A stretch of 21,481 bases of DNA from an uncultured Jannaschia sp. (GCA_937916365.1 CALFSY010000163.1:1-21481), one strand, 5' to 3'. Positions 1 to 6,553 are shown, numbered from the stretch's first letter. Program-made: numbers and translations. Notes: generated by a model from the letters alone, not told the origin.

Positions 1-1
1 G

Positions 2-571
2 ATGACCGTTCTACAGGCCGGCGCGGAAGTTTCTGTCACGATTACATACCTGGAAATGCCGGTGCGGCCCGGCTTTGACGCGCCGGATTTGCCCACAGAT
101 GTGCGATTGGAACGGGCCATTGACCCCCCGGTGCAATTTTTTTTAGCGATGTATGACGCCGTAGGCCGTGATTACGAATGGTGGCAACGTGTATGGCAAT
201 CGAAAAACGATCCCCAGACCCTGCATGATTTTGTCAAACATCCCAAGGTTGGCATGTGGTTGGCCTATCGCCATGGCTGGCCACACGGATTTTTTGTGTT
301 GGATCACCGAACGCATGGCATATGTGATCTGGCCTATTTTGGCCTGGTGCATGGGGCGATTGGCCAAGGTTTGGGGGGTGCGTTGCTTAAAACCGCGTGC
401 GTCAAAGGATGGTTGCACGATGACGTGGCCAAAATGACTGTGAACACCTGCACGCTGGACCATCCGCGTGCGCTGAGGCTTTACCAAAAGGTGGGGTTTG
501 TGCCGGTTAGAACAACAATGCATATCCATACGTTGCTGCGTGATCGTGATCCTTCCTGTTTTCCTGCTTAA
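2..571 (+). CDS. GNAT-family N-acetyltransferase
   Basis: Predicted GNAT acetyltransferase of 189 aa, which would transfer an acetyl group from acetyl-CoA to an unknown amine; cytoplasmic. The acetyl-CoA pyrophosphate-binding motif A is visible as GQGLGGALL at about residues 121-129, preceded by the beta-strand IGDLAYFG-like segment (CDLAYFGLVHGAIG). The C-terminal half (NTCTLDHPRALRLYQKVGF) is the typical motif B region of the fold. The first in-frame ATG lies at base 2 of the window, so a start further upstream cannot be excluded. It is followed after 9 bases by the aminotransferase gene on the same strand, so the two are probably cotranscribed. The substrate cannot be told from the sequence. 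I am confident of the fold and unsure of the exact start. Confidence 0.85.
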   Translation: MTVLQAGAEVSVTITYLEMPVRPGFDAPDLPTDVRLERAIDPPVQFFLAMYDAVGRDYEWWQRVWQSKNDPQTLHDFVKHPKVGMWLAYRHGWPHGFFVLDHRTHGICDLAYFGLVHGAIGQGLGGALLKTACVKGWLHDDVAKMTVNTCTLDHPRALRLYQKVGFVPVRTTMHIHTLLRDRDPSCFPA

Positions 572-580
572 GATCGGTTC

Positions 581-1765
581 ATGTTTGATACGCTAACCCC
601 ACCAGAACTTGATAAAATCTTGCGTCTTATGGCGCTTTATGCCGCCGATCCGCGCCCCGGTAAAATTGATTTGGGGGTTGGCGTGTATCGCACGCCCACG
701 GGAAAAACGCCGGTCATGGCTGTGGTGAAAGCGGCGGAAAAGCGGATATGGGACACCCAAGATACCAAAGGATATGTTGGCTTAACGGGCGATCCCGCGT
801 TTTTGGATGCAATGCGTGCCCTGGTTTTGGGCGATGTGGTTGCACAAACGCGCGTGGCCCTTTGTGCAACCCCGGGTGGCACTGGCGCTGTGCGGCAAAC
901 CTTGGAAATGGTGCGGCGTCTTTCGCCAATGGCGCGGGTGTGGTTGCCCGCACCCACATGGCCGAATCACACCGCCATTGCCGATCATTTGGGATTCGCG
1001 CACCTGACCTATCGTTATTATGATCCGGCCACGGGCGGGATTGACCGTGCAGGGATGCAAACAGATTTGGCCCAGGCGCAGCGCGGCGATGTGGTGGTGT
1101 TACATGCATGTTGCCATAATCCGACCGGTGCCGATTTAACCCCCGATGATTGGGCTGCCATCACCGATATTTTGATGGATACAGGGGGCATTCCCTTTGT
1201 CGACATGGCCTATTTAGGCTTTGGCACAGGGTTGGAACGCGACGCTGCGGGAACCCGCCACATCGCAGCACGATTGCCCGAGGCATTGATTGCGGTAAGT
1301 TGTTCAAAGAACTTTGGGCTTTACCGTGAACGGGTGGGTATGATCCTGGCCATTGCGGCGGATGGTGTTGCCCGGGATGCGGCCCAGGGTATGTTGGCGC
1401 ATTTGAATAGGCAAAATTATGCGTTTCCACCCGATCATGGTGCGCGTATTGTGCAAACGATATTAAATGATCCGGAATTATACGCCCAGTGGCAGGCGGA
1501 ATTGACCACCATGCGGGATGGGATTGTTGCGAATCGCGCGGCCTTGGCCCAGGCGTTGCAAAATGAAACGCAATCCGATCGTTTTGATTTTTTGGTCAAT
1601 CATCAGGGGATGTTTTCGTTGATCGGCGCCGATCCCGATCAGGTGCGCCATCTACGCGAAAATCATGGTATTTATATGGTCGCAGATGGGCGTATGAATA
1701 TGGCGGGGCTAACGCCCGATCGTATCCCCGATATTGCAAAAATTCTGGCGCGCGTGTTGATGTGA
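581..1765 (+). CDS. Class I amino acid aminotransferase (aspartate/aromatic type)
   Basis: PLP-dependent transaminase of 394 aa, the usual length for the AspC/TyrB group, which moves amino groups between aspartate or aromatic amino acids and 2-oxo acids. The PLP-lysine signature is clear: SCSKNFGLYRERVG, with the Schiff-base lysine near residue 243. The N-terminal LGVGVYR segment, the HACCHNPTGADL loop and the FVDMAYLGFG aspartate region are all family hallmarks. The start at 581 follows the GNAT stop by 9 bases with no strong Shine-Dalgarno, which suggests translation is helped by the upstream gene. The stop codon lies inside a 14-bp perfect palindrome (1763-1776). Choosing between aspartate and aromatic preference would need more than sequence, so I give no symbol. 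Confidence 0.93.
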   Translation: MFDTLTPPELDKILRLMALYAADPRPGKIDLGVGVYRTPTGKTPVMAVVKAAEKRIWDTQDTKGYVGLTGDPAFLDAMRALVLGDVVAQTRVALCATPGGTGAVRQTLEMVRRLSPMARVWLPAPTWPNHTAIADHLGFAHLTYRYYDPATGGIDRAGMQTDLAQAQRGDVVVLHACCHNPTGADLTPDDWAAITDILMDTGGIPFVDMAYLGFGTGLERDAAGTRHIAARLPEALIAVSCSKNFGLYRERVGMILAIAADGVARDAAQGMLAHLNRQNYAFPPDHGARIVQTILNDPELYAQWQAELTTMRDGIVANRAALAQALQNETQSDRFDFLVNHQGMFSLIGADPDQVRHLRENHGIYMVADGRMNMAGLTPDRIPDIAKILARVLM

Positions 1766-1776
1766 TGCGCGCATCA
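1763..1776. repeat. 14-bp perfect palindrome at the aminotransferase stop
   Basis: TGATGCGCGCATCA is fully self-complementary and begins with the TGA stop codon of the aminotransferase gene. No T-tract follows, so it is not an intrinsic terminator by itself. It could be a protein-binding site or chance. Confidence 0.4.
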
Positions 1777-1852
1777 TATGTGCGGCATAGGTTGGCAGGG
1801 TTTTAAGATTTTAGCGTTTAACAATGGCACACATAAGCCGCAGCGAGGCCCC

Positions 1853-2476
1853 ATGACACCCAAATACATTCCACCTATGATTGCCATGGCCGCCATCGTT
1901 GTTGCGTCAAACATTCTTGTGCAGTTCCGTTTCGGGGCATGGTTGACCTGGGGCGCTTTTACCTATCCATTCGCGTTTTTGATTACGGATATTGTAAATC
2001 GGCTTTATGGGCCGGGCCATGCACGGCGCATCGTGTTTGCCGGGTTTTTGGTGGGGGTGGTGTGTTCTTTAATCGGCACACAAATTATTGGTGATTTTGG
2101 CCCGTTGGTGACGCTGCGCATTGCCATTGGGTCTGGCATCGCGTTTTTAACGGCGCATCTTTTGGATGTGGCGGTGTTTGACCGGCTGCGGGCGGGTGGG
2201 TGGTGGCACGCGCCATTGGTTTCAAGTGTTTTGGGGTCCAGCATAGACACCGCATTGTTTTTTACCATCGCGTTTTCCGCAGCATTCGTCTGGTTAGAGC
2301 CGGGCAACGATATATCGTGGGCCCTAGACGCCCTACCGTTCATTGGGGTGGGACCTATCGTGCCACTTTGGGTGTCTTTGGCCATGGCCGATTGGTTGGT
2401 GAAACTTGGGATCGCGTTGGTTGCGTTGATCCCATTTCGGATTATCACACGGCAATTTTTGTCGCGTGTCGGATGA
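1853..2476 (+). CDS. Queuosine precursor transporter, VUT/YhhQ family
   Basis: Integral membrane protein of 207 aa resembling the VUT (COG1738, YhhQ/QPTR) family, which imports queuosine precursors such as preQ0/preQ1 for tRNA modification. About six hydrophobic segments are visible, starting with AMAAIVVASNILVQF. The family-like TYPFAFLITDIVNRLYG stretch and GSSIDTALFFTIAF near the end support the call. I chose ATG 1853 because GAGG lies 4 bases upstream and the protein then begins directly before the first membrane span; an in-frame ATG at 1778 would add 25 unlikely residues. It lies downstream of the aminotransferase, probably in one operon. I looked for a preQ1 riboswitch in the 88-base gap and did not recognise one. 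Confidence 0.85.
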   Translation: MTPKYIPPMIAMAAIVVASNILVQFRFGAWLTWGAFTYPFAFLITDIVNRLYGPGHARRIVFAGFLVGVVCSLIGTQIIGDFGPLVTLRIAIGSGIAFLTAHLLDVAVFDRLRAGGWWHAPLVSSVLGSSIDTALFFTIAFSAAFVWLEPGNDISWALDALPFIGVGPIVPLWVSLAMADWLVKLGIALVALIPFRIITRQFLSRVG

Positions 2477-2482
2477 TTTCCT

Positions 2483-2513
2483 TTGACACCCACAAAATTC
2501 GTGGCAGTGTCAA
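2483..2513 (+). repeat. Interrupted inverted repeat downstream of the transporter gene
   Basis: TTGACAC (2483-2489) pairs with GTGTCAA (2507-2513), and inside it CCAC (2490-2493) pairs with GTGG (2501-2504), with a two-base CA bulge and an AAAATTC loop. No U-tract follows, so it is a poor terminator. It sits between the transporter stop and the extended Shine-Dalgarno element and could be an operator, an RNA processing site, or the 5' hairpin of the short downstream transcript. TTGACA here also looks like a -35 box, but I see no convincing -10 at 16-18 bases. Confidence 0.45.
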
Positions 2514-2528
2514 TCTAATGCAAACCAA

Positions 2529-2546
2529 AGAAAGGAGGTGATCCAG
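2529..2546 (+). promoter_or_regulatory. Extended Shine-Dalgarno: 18-nt complement of the 16S rRNA 3' end
   Basis: AGAAAGGAGGTGATCCAG is the exact reverse complement of CTGGATCACCTCCTTTCT, the 3' end of alphaproteobacterial 16S rRNA as I recall it. Ordinary ribosome-binding sites in this window match only 4-6 bases. GTG codons lie at 2538 (inside the element) and at 2546 (7 bases after GGAGG, the ideal spacing). The length of the match is seen directly; the function is not known. Confidence 0.6.
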
Positions 2547-2660
2547 TGTCAAGAGAGGTATTGGAGAAAGGTGTCGGGACAGCTTGGGAAGGGTGCGTTT
2601 AAGGCAGCCTTTGAACACCGCCGTTTTCAAGTGGGATCATCTTACCGGCCCACCTTCTGA
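2538..2660 (+). CDS. Candidate small basic protein with a displaced start frame
   Basis: This frame is open from 2487 to TGA 2658 and reads, from GTG 2538, a 40-aa basic protein containing QERYWRKVSGQLG, then KAAFEHRR and a C-terminal SSYRPTF. It looks protein-like and ends just before a strong terminator. The problem is the start. The well-spaced GTG (2546) belongs to another frame, which reads VSREVLEKG and stops at 2602 after 18 codons. GTG 2538 is embedded in the Shine-Dalgarno itself. Removing the single T at 2549 would fuse GTG 2546 to the long frame and give MQERYWRK. So this may be a frameshifted small gene, a programmed +1 shift, a sequencing error, or a non-coding RNA whose protein look is chance. 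I do not recognise the family. Confidence 0.4.
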   Translation: MIQCQERYWRKVSGQLGKGAFKAAFEHRRFQVGSSYRPTF

Positions 2661-2668
2661 TGTTCTCG

Positions 2669-2695
2669 AAAGGGCCGCCTTGGGCGGCCCTTTTT
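2669..2695 (+). terminator. Rho-independent terminator
   Basis: AAAGGGCCGCC (2669-2679) pairs with GGCGGCCCTTT (2683-2693) over an 11-bp stem with a TTG loop, followed by a T-run ending at 2695. It closes the small transcript unit at 2529-2660 and probably the upstream acetyltransferase-aminotransferase-transporter operon. Confidence 0.9.
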
Positions 2696-2761
2696 CGTGA
2701 TTCTACGGTTATATTGATACCGCATGTGCAATATATTTTCGTTGCAATCATTTACCCAACG

Positions 2762-2793
2762 AAAAACGCCCTTCGGTCCGACGAAGGGCGTTT
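2762..2793 (-). terminator. Rho-independent terminator of the beta-barrel gene
   Basis: AAACGCCCTTCG (2764-2775) pairs with CGAAGGGCGTTT (2782-2793), a 12-bp stem with a 6-base loop. Read on the minus strand the stem is followed by a run of five T (complement of 2762-2766), so it terminates transcription of the gene ending at 2833. Confidence 0.88.
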
Positions 2794-2832
2794 CATGTAA
2801 GCTATAGTCTTAGCCTGACATCTATGTGCCGA

Positions 2833-3423
2833 TTAAAAGCGGTAGTTTAAGGATAAGCCAAGGGTTGTTGCTTCGATATCGGGTGCATTATCAAAATCGT
2901 CAAAACGATTATATAATACTTCCGCCCCAGCAGTCAGAGATTGGTTGAGGAACACCTCATACCCCGCGCCTAGGAAATACCCAATCGAATCACCCTGTGA
3001 TGATGTATCGGCCCGGGCAGCACCCAAAGTACCGTATAACCAGTTACGATTTAGGTTGATCCCAGCACGGGCACCCAAGCGGATTACGGATTCAAGTGTT
3101 GTCACATTCCCCACGTCAATATCTGCACCATCAAATTGTAGGCCACCACCCAATACAAAATCGCCGAAATCATAGTCATAGTAGCCACGCAATCCAAAGA
3201 TGGCACCATTGCCATCAGCGCTTGCGCCGCTACTGGTTTCGGCGTTGCCATAGCCAAGCTGCACACCGGTTGAAAAACCGGTCCAATCATATTCAGACTG
3301 CGTATCTGGTGGTGGGGGAATGATTACCACATCCGCAGTTGTTGTTTGGATCGGTCCCGCTGCCCAGGTTGGCGTAGCCAATAAAGCGAAAATCATAGTC
3401 GCAAGTGATATATTTCTGTTCAT
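2833..3423 (-). CDS. Outer-membrane beta-barrel protein (opacity/OmpA-like porin family)
   Basis: Exported outer-membrane protein of 196 aa. A signal peptide is clear: MNRNIS, then the hydrophobic LATMIFALLATPTWA with probable cleavage after TWA. A proline-rich linker (VIIPPPP) leads to alternating hydrophobic/polar strands such as GFSTGVQLGYG and GYYDYDFGDFVLGGGLQF. The protein ends LGLSLNYRF, the C-terminal phenylalanine signature recognised by the Bam machinery. Length and strand pattern suit a small eight-stranded barrel. It has its own terminator (2762-2793) and a long upstream region with an inverted repeat, so it is probably monocistronic and separately regulated. Whether it is a channel or a structural protein cannot be read from the sequence. 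Confidence 0.85.
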   Translation of the reverse strand: MNRNISLATMIFALLATPTWAAGPIQTTTADVVIIPPPPDTQSEYDWTGFSTGVQLGYGNAETSSGASADGNGAIFGLRGYYDYDFGDFVLGGGLQFDGADIDVGNVTTLESVIRLGARAGINLNRNWLYGTLGAARADTSSQGDSIGYFLGAGYEVFLNQSLTAGAEVLYNRFDDFDNAPDIEATTLGLSLNYRF

Positions 3424-3723
3424 CTCTCAACCCCAGATATGAATGTCTGCAATTCCTAACATTATATTTTCCGTTTCAGCAACAGTAATATACCCCCTTA
3501 TTCTCCGAACTCTGATTGAGGTGTATCGAAAGTGTCACGTAGCAAGCGTGACACGCGGGTTCGGGATATTGCGCCCATTAGATACGTTTTCCGCATAAAA
3601 TAATACGACTTACCTACGGCATATGCGGTAAAATCTGGACAATATCGCCCAAAAAATCCAAAATACATCCGCCTATACACACATTGAATGTTGATTTCGA
3701 TGTTGAACGATTTGGGGGATGGT
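3424..3723. promoter_or_regulatory. Divergent regulatory region between beta-barrel and EVE genes
   Basis: A 300-base AT-rich region with no gene I can support. It must hold the promoters for the beta-barrel gene (-) and the EVE-domain gene (+). Its one clear structure is the inverted repeat at 3532-3554. A minus-strand open frame runs through it but has no ribosome-binding site or recognisable content. Confidence 0.55.
3532..3554. repeat. Perfect 8-bp inverted repeat, candidate operator
   Basis: GTGTCACG (3532-3539) and CGTGACAC (3547-3554) are perfect inverted copies around a 7-base centre. No T-tract follows on either strand, so an operator for a dimeric regulator is more likely than a terminator. 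It lies about 110 bases upstream of the beta-barrel start and about 170 upstream of the EVE start. Its protein partner is unknown. Confidence 0.5.
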
Positions 3724-4152
3724 GTGCGATATTGGTTGTTCAAATCTGAACCGTCCACGTGGTCGTGGGATCAACAGGTTGCCAAAGGTGATGCGGGCGA
3801 AGAATGGGATGGCGTGCGCAACTATCAGGCGCGAAATTTTATGCGTGACATGGCGATCGGTGACCGTGGTTTTTTCTATCACTCACAAACCGAGCGCGCG
3901 ATTGTAGGAATTGTCGAAATCATTGCCGGGGCGCACCCCGATTCAACAACCCAGGATGATCGTTGGGAATGTGTGGATATAAAGGCGGTGCAAGCCATGC
4001 CTACCCCCATAACCTTGGATCAGGTCAAAGCAACGCCGGGGTTGGCGGATATGGTGTTGGCCAAAAATTCCCGCCTGTCCGTGCAACCCGTCACCGCGGC
4101 GGAATGGGCGGCAATCTGCGCCATGGGTGGGTTGACCACCAAAAGCGATTAA
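3724..4152 (+). CDS. EVE domain-containing protein
   Basis: EVE-domain protein of 142 aa, a PUA-like fold (thymocyte nuclear protein 1 family) thought to bind modified bases in nucleic acid. The characteristic N-terminus VRYWLFKSEPSTWSWDQQ, the WDGVRNYQARNFMRDM stretch and GDRGFFYHSQTE are all present, and the domain fills the protein. I chose GTG 3724 because GGGGGA lies 4 bases upstream and homologues start at this RYWLFKSEP segment; in-frame ATGs at 3688 and 3700 would add 12 or 8 residues. The gene converges on the HD-domain gene, and the two share the palindrome TTAA (4149-4152) as stop codons. The physiological ligand is not known from sequence. Confidence 0.9.
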   Translation: MRYWLFKSEPSTWSWDQQVAKGDAGEEWDGVRNYQARNFMRDMAIGDRGFFYHSQTERAIVGIVEIIAGAHPDSTTQDDRWECVDIKAVQAMPTPITLDQVKATPGLADMVLAKNSRLSVQPVTAAEWAAICAMGGLTTKSD

Positions 4153-4751
4153 GCCGCGATAAGGGGCGAAACATACCCTTTGCGAATCACCTCGGGCGCA
4201 TAGGCCGTGCGGGCAAACATATCGCGCACCATCGGTTCAAAATGTGACAGGGGGCGTGCGTCATAATCGGGGTCAAAACTGGCCTGATCCCAGCGTTCGC
4301 AAAATGTGGCGCAGCTTTCAAAACAGGGATGATCGCGGTAACGATCCCGCGCGTTTTGATCCCACCCGTAGTGATGCGCGTAATAGAGCATTTGAAAAAT
4401 GCCGTGATGTTCGACAACCCACGCCACATCCCACCGCACAAAGGGGCGGATCACCTCGGCCGACATGCGGTCATGGTTCTGCGGGGCCAGGCCATCACCA
4501 ATATCGTGCAACAACGCGCCAACGATCCAATCCATATCGGCGCCGTCGTGTTCGGCGCGCGTGGCCGATTGCAACCCATGATCCAGCCGCGTGATGCGAT
4601 AGCCCTCTAACGTGATCGCCGCTTGGCGTTCCAACTCGGCCAGAACACGGTCTGCTGTGAGGCGTAGAAAAGGTTTTTCCAATTCATGGAGCAGATCGTA
4701 ATCTGCCTTTGTGCCATCTTTCATTTGGGTGAAGGTGACAGTTTTGGTCAT
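4149..4751 (-). CDS. HD-domain protein, PhnZ/MIOX-like diiron oxygenase candidate
   Basis: HD-domain protein of 200 aa. The order of metal-ligand motifs fits the HD-type mixed-valent diiron oxygenases (PhnZ, TmpB, myo-inositol oxygenase) rather than a phosphohydrolase: H58 in RITRLDHGLQSA, H82-D83 in ALLHDIGD, H93 in QNHDRMSAEV, H115/H116 in VEHHG, and D155 in ERWDQ. The residue after the HD motif is D86, where PhnZ has histidine and MIOX lysine, and the glutamate before H58 in PhnZ appears as tyrosine, so the substrate probably differs. ATG 4751 is preferred because AGGA lies 8 bases upstream; in-frame ATGs at 4760 and 4778 exist. A PhyH-type oxygenase lies upstream on the same strand (5517-6380). 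The fold is well supported; the oxygenase activity is inference. Confidence 0.75.
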   Translation of the reverse strand: MTKTVTFTQMKDGTKADYDLLHELEKPFLRLTADRVLAELERQAAITLEGYRITRLDHGLQSATRAEHDGADMDWIVGALLHDIGDGLAPQNHDRMSAEVIRPFVRWDVAWVVEHHGIFQMLYYAHHYGWDQNARDRYRDHPCFESCATFCERWDQASFDPDYDARPLSHFEPMVRDMFARTAYAPEVIRKGYVSPLIAA

Positions 4752-5182
4752 GGTCGCCATCCTGTGTGATAAAAACACATTGTTTGTAGCGTTAACCGAC
4801 AGGTTAGCTTCAAAGACGCACGGCCTTCGCTAAGTCAAACATTGCTTATATTGACTATAAAAACAACACCTATGAACATGAGCGGCTGTAGATCACGCAA
4901 CCCAAAATATCAAAATATTGATAACACTAATTGGATGTGACTGCGATCAGCATTCATAAACCATGTTTTGAATGATTCGTTTCTCTTAATACCCAACTCT
5001 GCTGGTCGCGTATGTGATTGGCACGTGCCCGCCCTATGATGGGTGTTTAGGGGTATAAGCGTCTAAATTAAAAAAGGTTTTATTTTGTTTTTTTGGCTAG
5101 AAATCAAAAATTAATGTATCGTAACTTTGGTAATTGAGTGTGCAAAATTCGCGATCACCAAACAAAATGGAGACTACAACCC
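4752..5182. other. AT-rich intergenic region without a supported gene
   Basis: About 430 bases, visibly AT-rich, between the divergent HD-domain gene and the small membrane-protein gene. It presumably holds both promoters. I see a small inverted pair around 4795-4806 (TAACC/GGTTA) and the repeat at 4903-4923, but no open frame with a ribosome-binding site and no RNA gene that I recognise. Confidence 0.5.
4903..4923. repeat. Overlapping tandem and inverted repeat, candidate operator
   Basis: CAAAATAT occurs twice in tandem (4903-4918), and TATCAA (4908-4913) and TTGATA (4918-4923) form an inverted repeat with a 4-base centre. The half-sites point the opposite way to an FNR box (TTGAT-N4-ATCAA), so it is not one. 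It lies between divergent genes and could be an operator. Confidence 0.35.
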
Positions 5183-5416
5183 ATGGCTGTAAATAGACCA
5201 AACAGACCGCGCTTGCGCCTTCAGCTCTTTGCATTGACTGCGCTTATTGCTGGCTTGTTTATGGGATATGGATTACCCGCACTTCTTATGTCGCAATCGG
5301 GGGGCGGTGATGCCCCTCAAGAATTGATTGATCGGTCTTTTCAAGTTTTAGGGGGTTGTGTAGGGATTGCTGTTGTTCTTTTTGCCATGAGTTTTTTGGT
5401 TCCAAAACAAAAATAA
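5183..5416 (+). CDS. Small membrane protein, unknown function
   Basis: A 77-aa protein I do not recognise. After a basic N-terminus (MAVNRPNRPRLRLQ) come two hydrophobic segments, roughly residues 15-37 (LFALTALIAGLFMGYGLPALLM) and 54-73 (VLGGCVGIAVVLFAMSFLV), separated by a short polar loop and ending in KQK. This predicts a hairpin in the inner membrane with both ends in the cytoplasm. ATG 5183 is chosen because GGAG lies 10 bases upstream; GTG 5138 is in frame but has no ribosome-binding site. The gene is AT-rich, lies alone on the plus strand between two minus-strand oxygenase genes, and has no clear terminator. Confidence 0.65.
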   Translation: MAVNRPNRPRLRLQLFALTALIAGLFMGYGLPALLMSQSGGGDAPQELIDRSFQVLGGCVGIAVVLFAMSFLVPKQK

Positions 5417-5516
5417 AAATGGGGCTGATATATTGCGGTGGGTTTTCATAATGCGTTTTTTAGGCGCCGCTTATGGCCCGCAATCTTCAAAAACAGGCAA
5501 GATCAAACAGCATAGA

Positions 5517-6380
5517 TTATGACTGTTTCGCATAAAGCGACACATCGCGTTCGGCCCCGGCGGCCAGCGTTGCGGATTGTGCGGCCAACACCGCATCATA
5601 AAGGCGCAGTGCCCCTGGTTCAAACAACCGGATGGGGGCGGCAACATTAATCCACCCTTTTTGGGCATCTTGCCCGCGCACCAACATCGCGTAATCGCGG
5701 CCCGTATCGGGGGCCTGTCGCACCCCGGGCGTGACATACCGGATGGCCCCCCCAACCCGCCGATCATGTGAGCGATTGGGGGCCGAGGCATGGAACGTGC
5801 GCCCATGGTGCAGCGATATTTCCCCGGGTTGCAGCGGCCCGGGCACGGCGGCGGTTTCATCGACATTGGTAATGTGTTGCCCACGTGACAAAAGATTATC
5901 ATCGGCAAATGTATCGGTATGATCGACAATGCCGTTTTTGTGGCTGCCTGGAATAAACCGCATACACCCGGCCTCAACCGTCACGTCCGACAGTGCCAGC
6001 CACGCCGTGACCTCTTCATTTGTTTCGCCCATGCCCCAATATGTTATGTCTTGGTGCCAAGTGACGTGCGTGCCATCGCCGGGCTCTTTGATGAACAACT
6101 CAACCGACCACACCAAAAGATCGGGGCCAAGCAGACCTTCGACCACATCAAGGATCGCGGGCGTTCGGGCGATATTGGCCAACAGTGGAATAACCAACTG
6201 TCCGTTTACACGAAAAAATTGCCTTAGGTCATGCCCGCCCGCACCATCGCCATGGGTTTGTTCCAACACCTCAATCGCGTCGCGTAACGTGCGCGCGGCC
6301 TTGGCCGACATAACGCGAATGGGGTGCAGCACACCCGTATCGGCATATGTTTGAATTTGACCGGGATTAAGACCACTCAT
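5517..6380 (-). CDS. Phytanoyl-CoA dioxygenase (PhyH) family Fe(II)/2-oxoglutarate oxygenase
   Basis: Non-heme iron oxygenase of 287 aa, expected to hydroxylate a small substrate using O2 and 2-oxoglutarate. The facial triad is visible: H109 and D111 in TWHQDITYW and H197 in GRTFHASAPN, followed by arginines (DRRVGGAIRY) of the kind that bind the 2-oxoglutarate carboxylate. SDVTVEAGCMRFIPGSH is the standard PhyH core. I chose ATG 6380 because GAGAG lies about 7 bases upstream and the sequence then starts directly at the domain; in-frame ATGs lie up to 6425. The family includes PhnY and ectoine hydroxylases, but I cannot assign a substrate. The HD-oxygenase-like gene lies downstream on the same strand, about 765 bases away, with a plus-strand gene in between, so a shared transcript is uncertain. 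Confidence 0.87.
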   Translation of the reverse strand: MSGLNPGQIQTYADTGVLHPIRVMSAKAARTLRDAIEVLEQTHGDGAGGHDLRQFFRVNGQLVIPLLANIARTPAILDVVEGLLGPDLLVWSVELFIKEPGDGTHVTWHQDITYWGMGETNEEVTAWLALSDVTVEAGCMRFIPGSHKNGIVDHTDTFADDNLLSRGQHITNVDETAAVPGPLQPGEISLHHGRTFHASAPNRSHDRRVGGAIRYVTPGVRQAPDTGRDYAMLVRGQDAQKGWINVAAPIRLFEPGALRLYDAVLAAQSATLAAGAERDVSLYAKQS

Positions 6381-6502
6381 AACGGTTCTCTCATTAAATT
6401 CGTTTCCCATATAAATGCACCACACCTTTGGACCATTAACACTGATGATAGTCTGGCTTAAACAATTTGTAACTGATTCTTCGCAACATTATAGGAGCGA
6501 TG

Positions 6503-6553
6503 ATGGTCAGAAATTTACAACCAAATAAAGGTTTTGAAAATGAGATTTCTTAA
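6503..6553 (+). CDS. Possible 16-aa leader peptide overlapping the next gene's start
   Basis: AGGAG (6493-6497) stands 5 bases before ATG 6503, the best ribosome-binding site in this stretch. The frame reads MVRNLQPNKGFENEIS and stops at 6553, overlapping the start of the downstream exported-protein gene (6540) by 14 bases in another frame. It could couple or regulate translation of that gene. It is short enough to be accidental. Confidence 0.35.
   Translation: MVRNLQPNKGFENEIS

Noticed and set aside
2445..2630. 61-codon minus-strand frame opposite the anti-16S element
   Set aside because: It has no ribosome-binding site, reads across the transporter end and the strong plus-strand signals, and has no protein-like features.
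3555..3580. tRNA T-arm-like GGGTTCGGGAT followed by GCGCCCA
   Set aside because: The T-stem does not pair, and no D-arm, anticodon arm or matching acceptor strand is present upstream.
3498..3758. 86-codon minus-strand frame upstream of the beta-barrel gene
   Set aside because: It overlaps the start of the well-supported EVE gene, has no ribosome-binding site and resembles no family I know.
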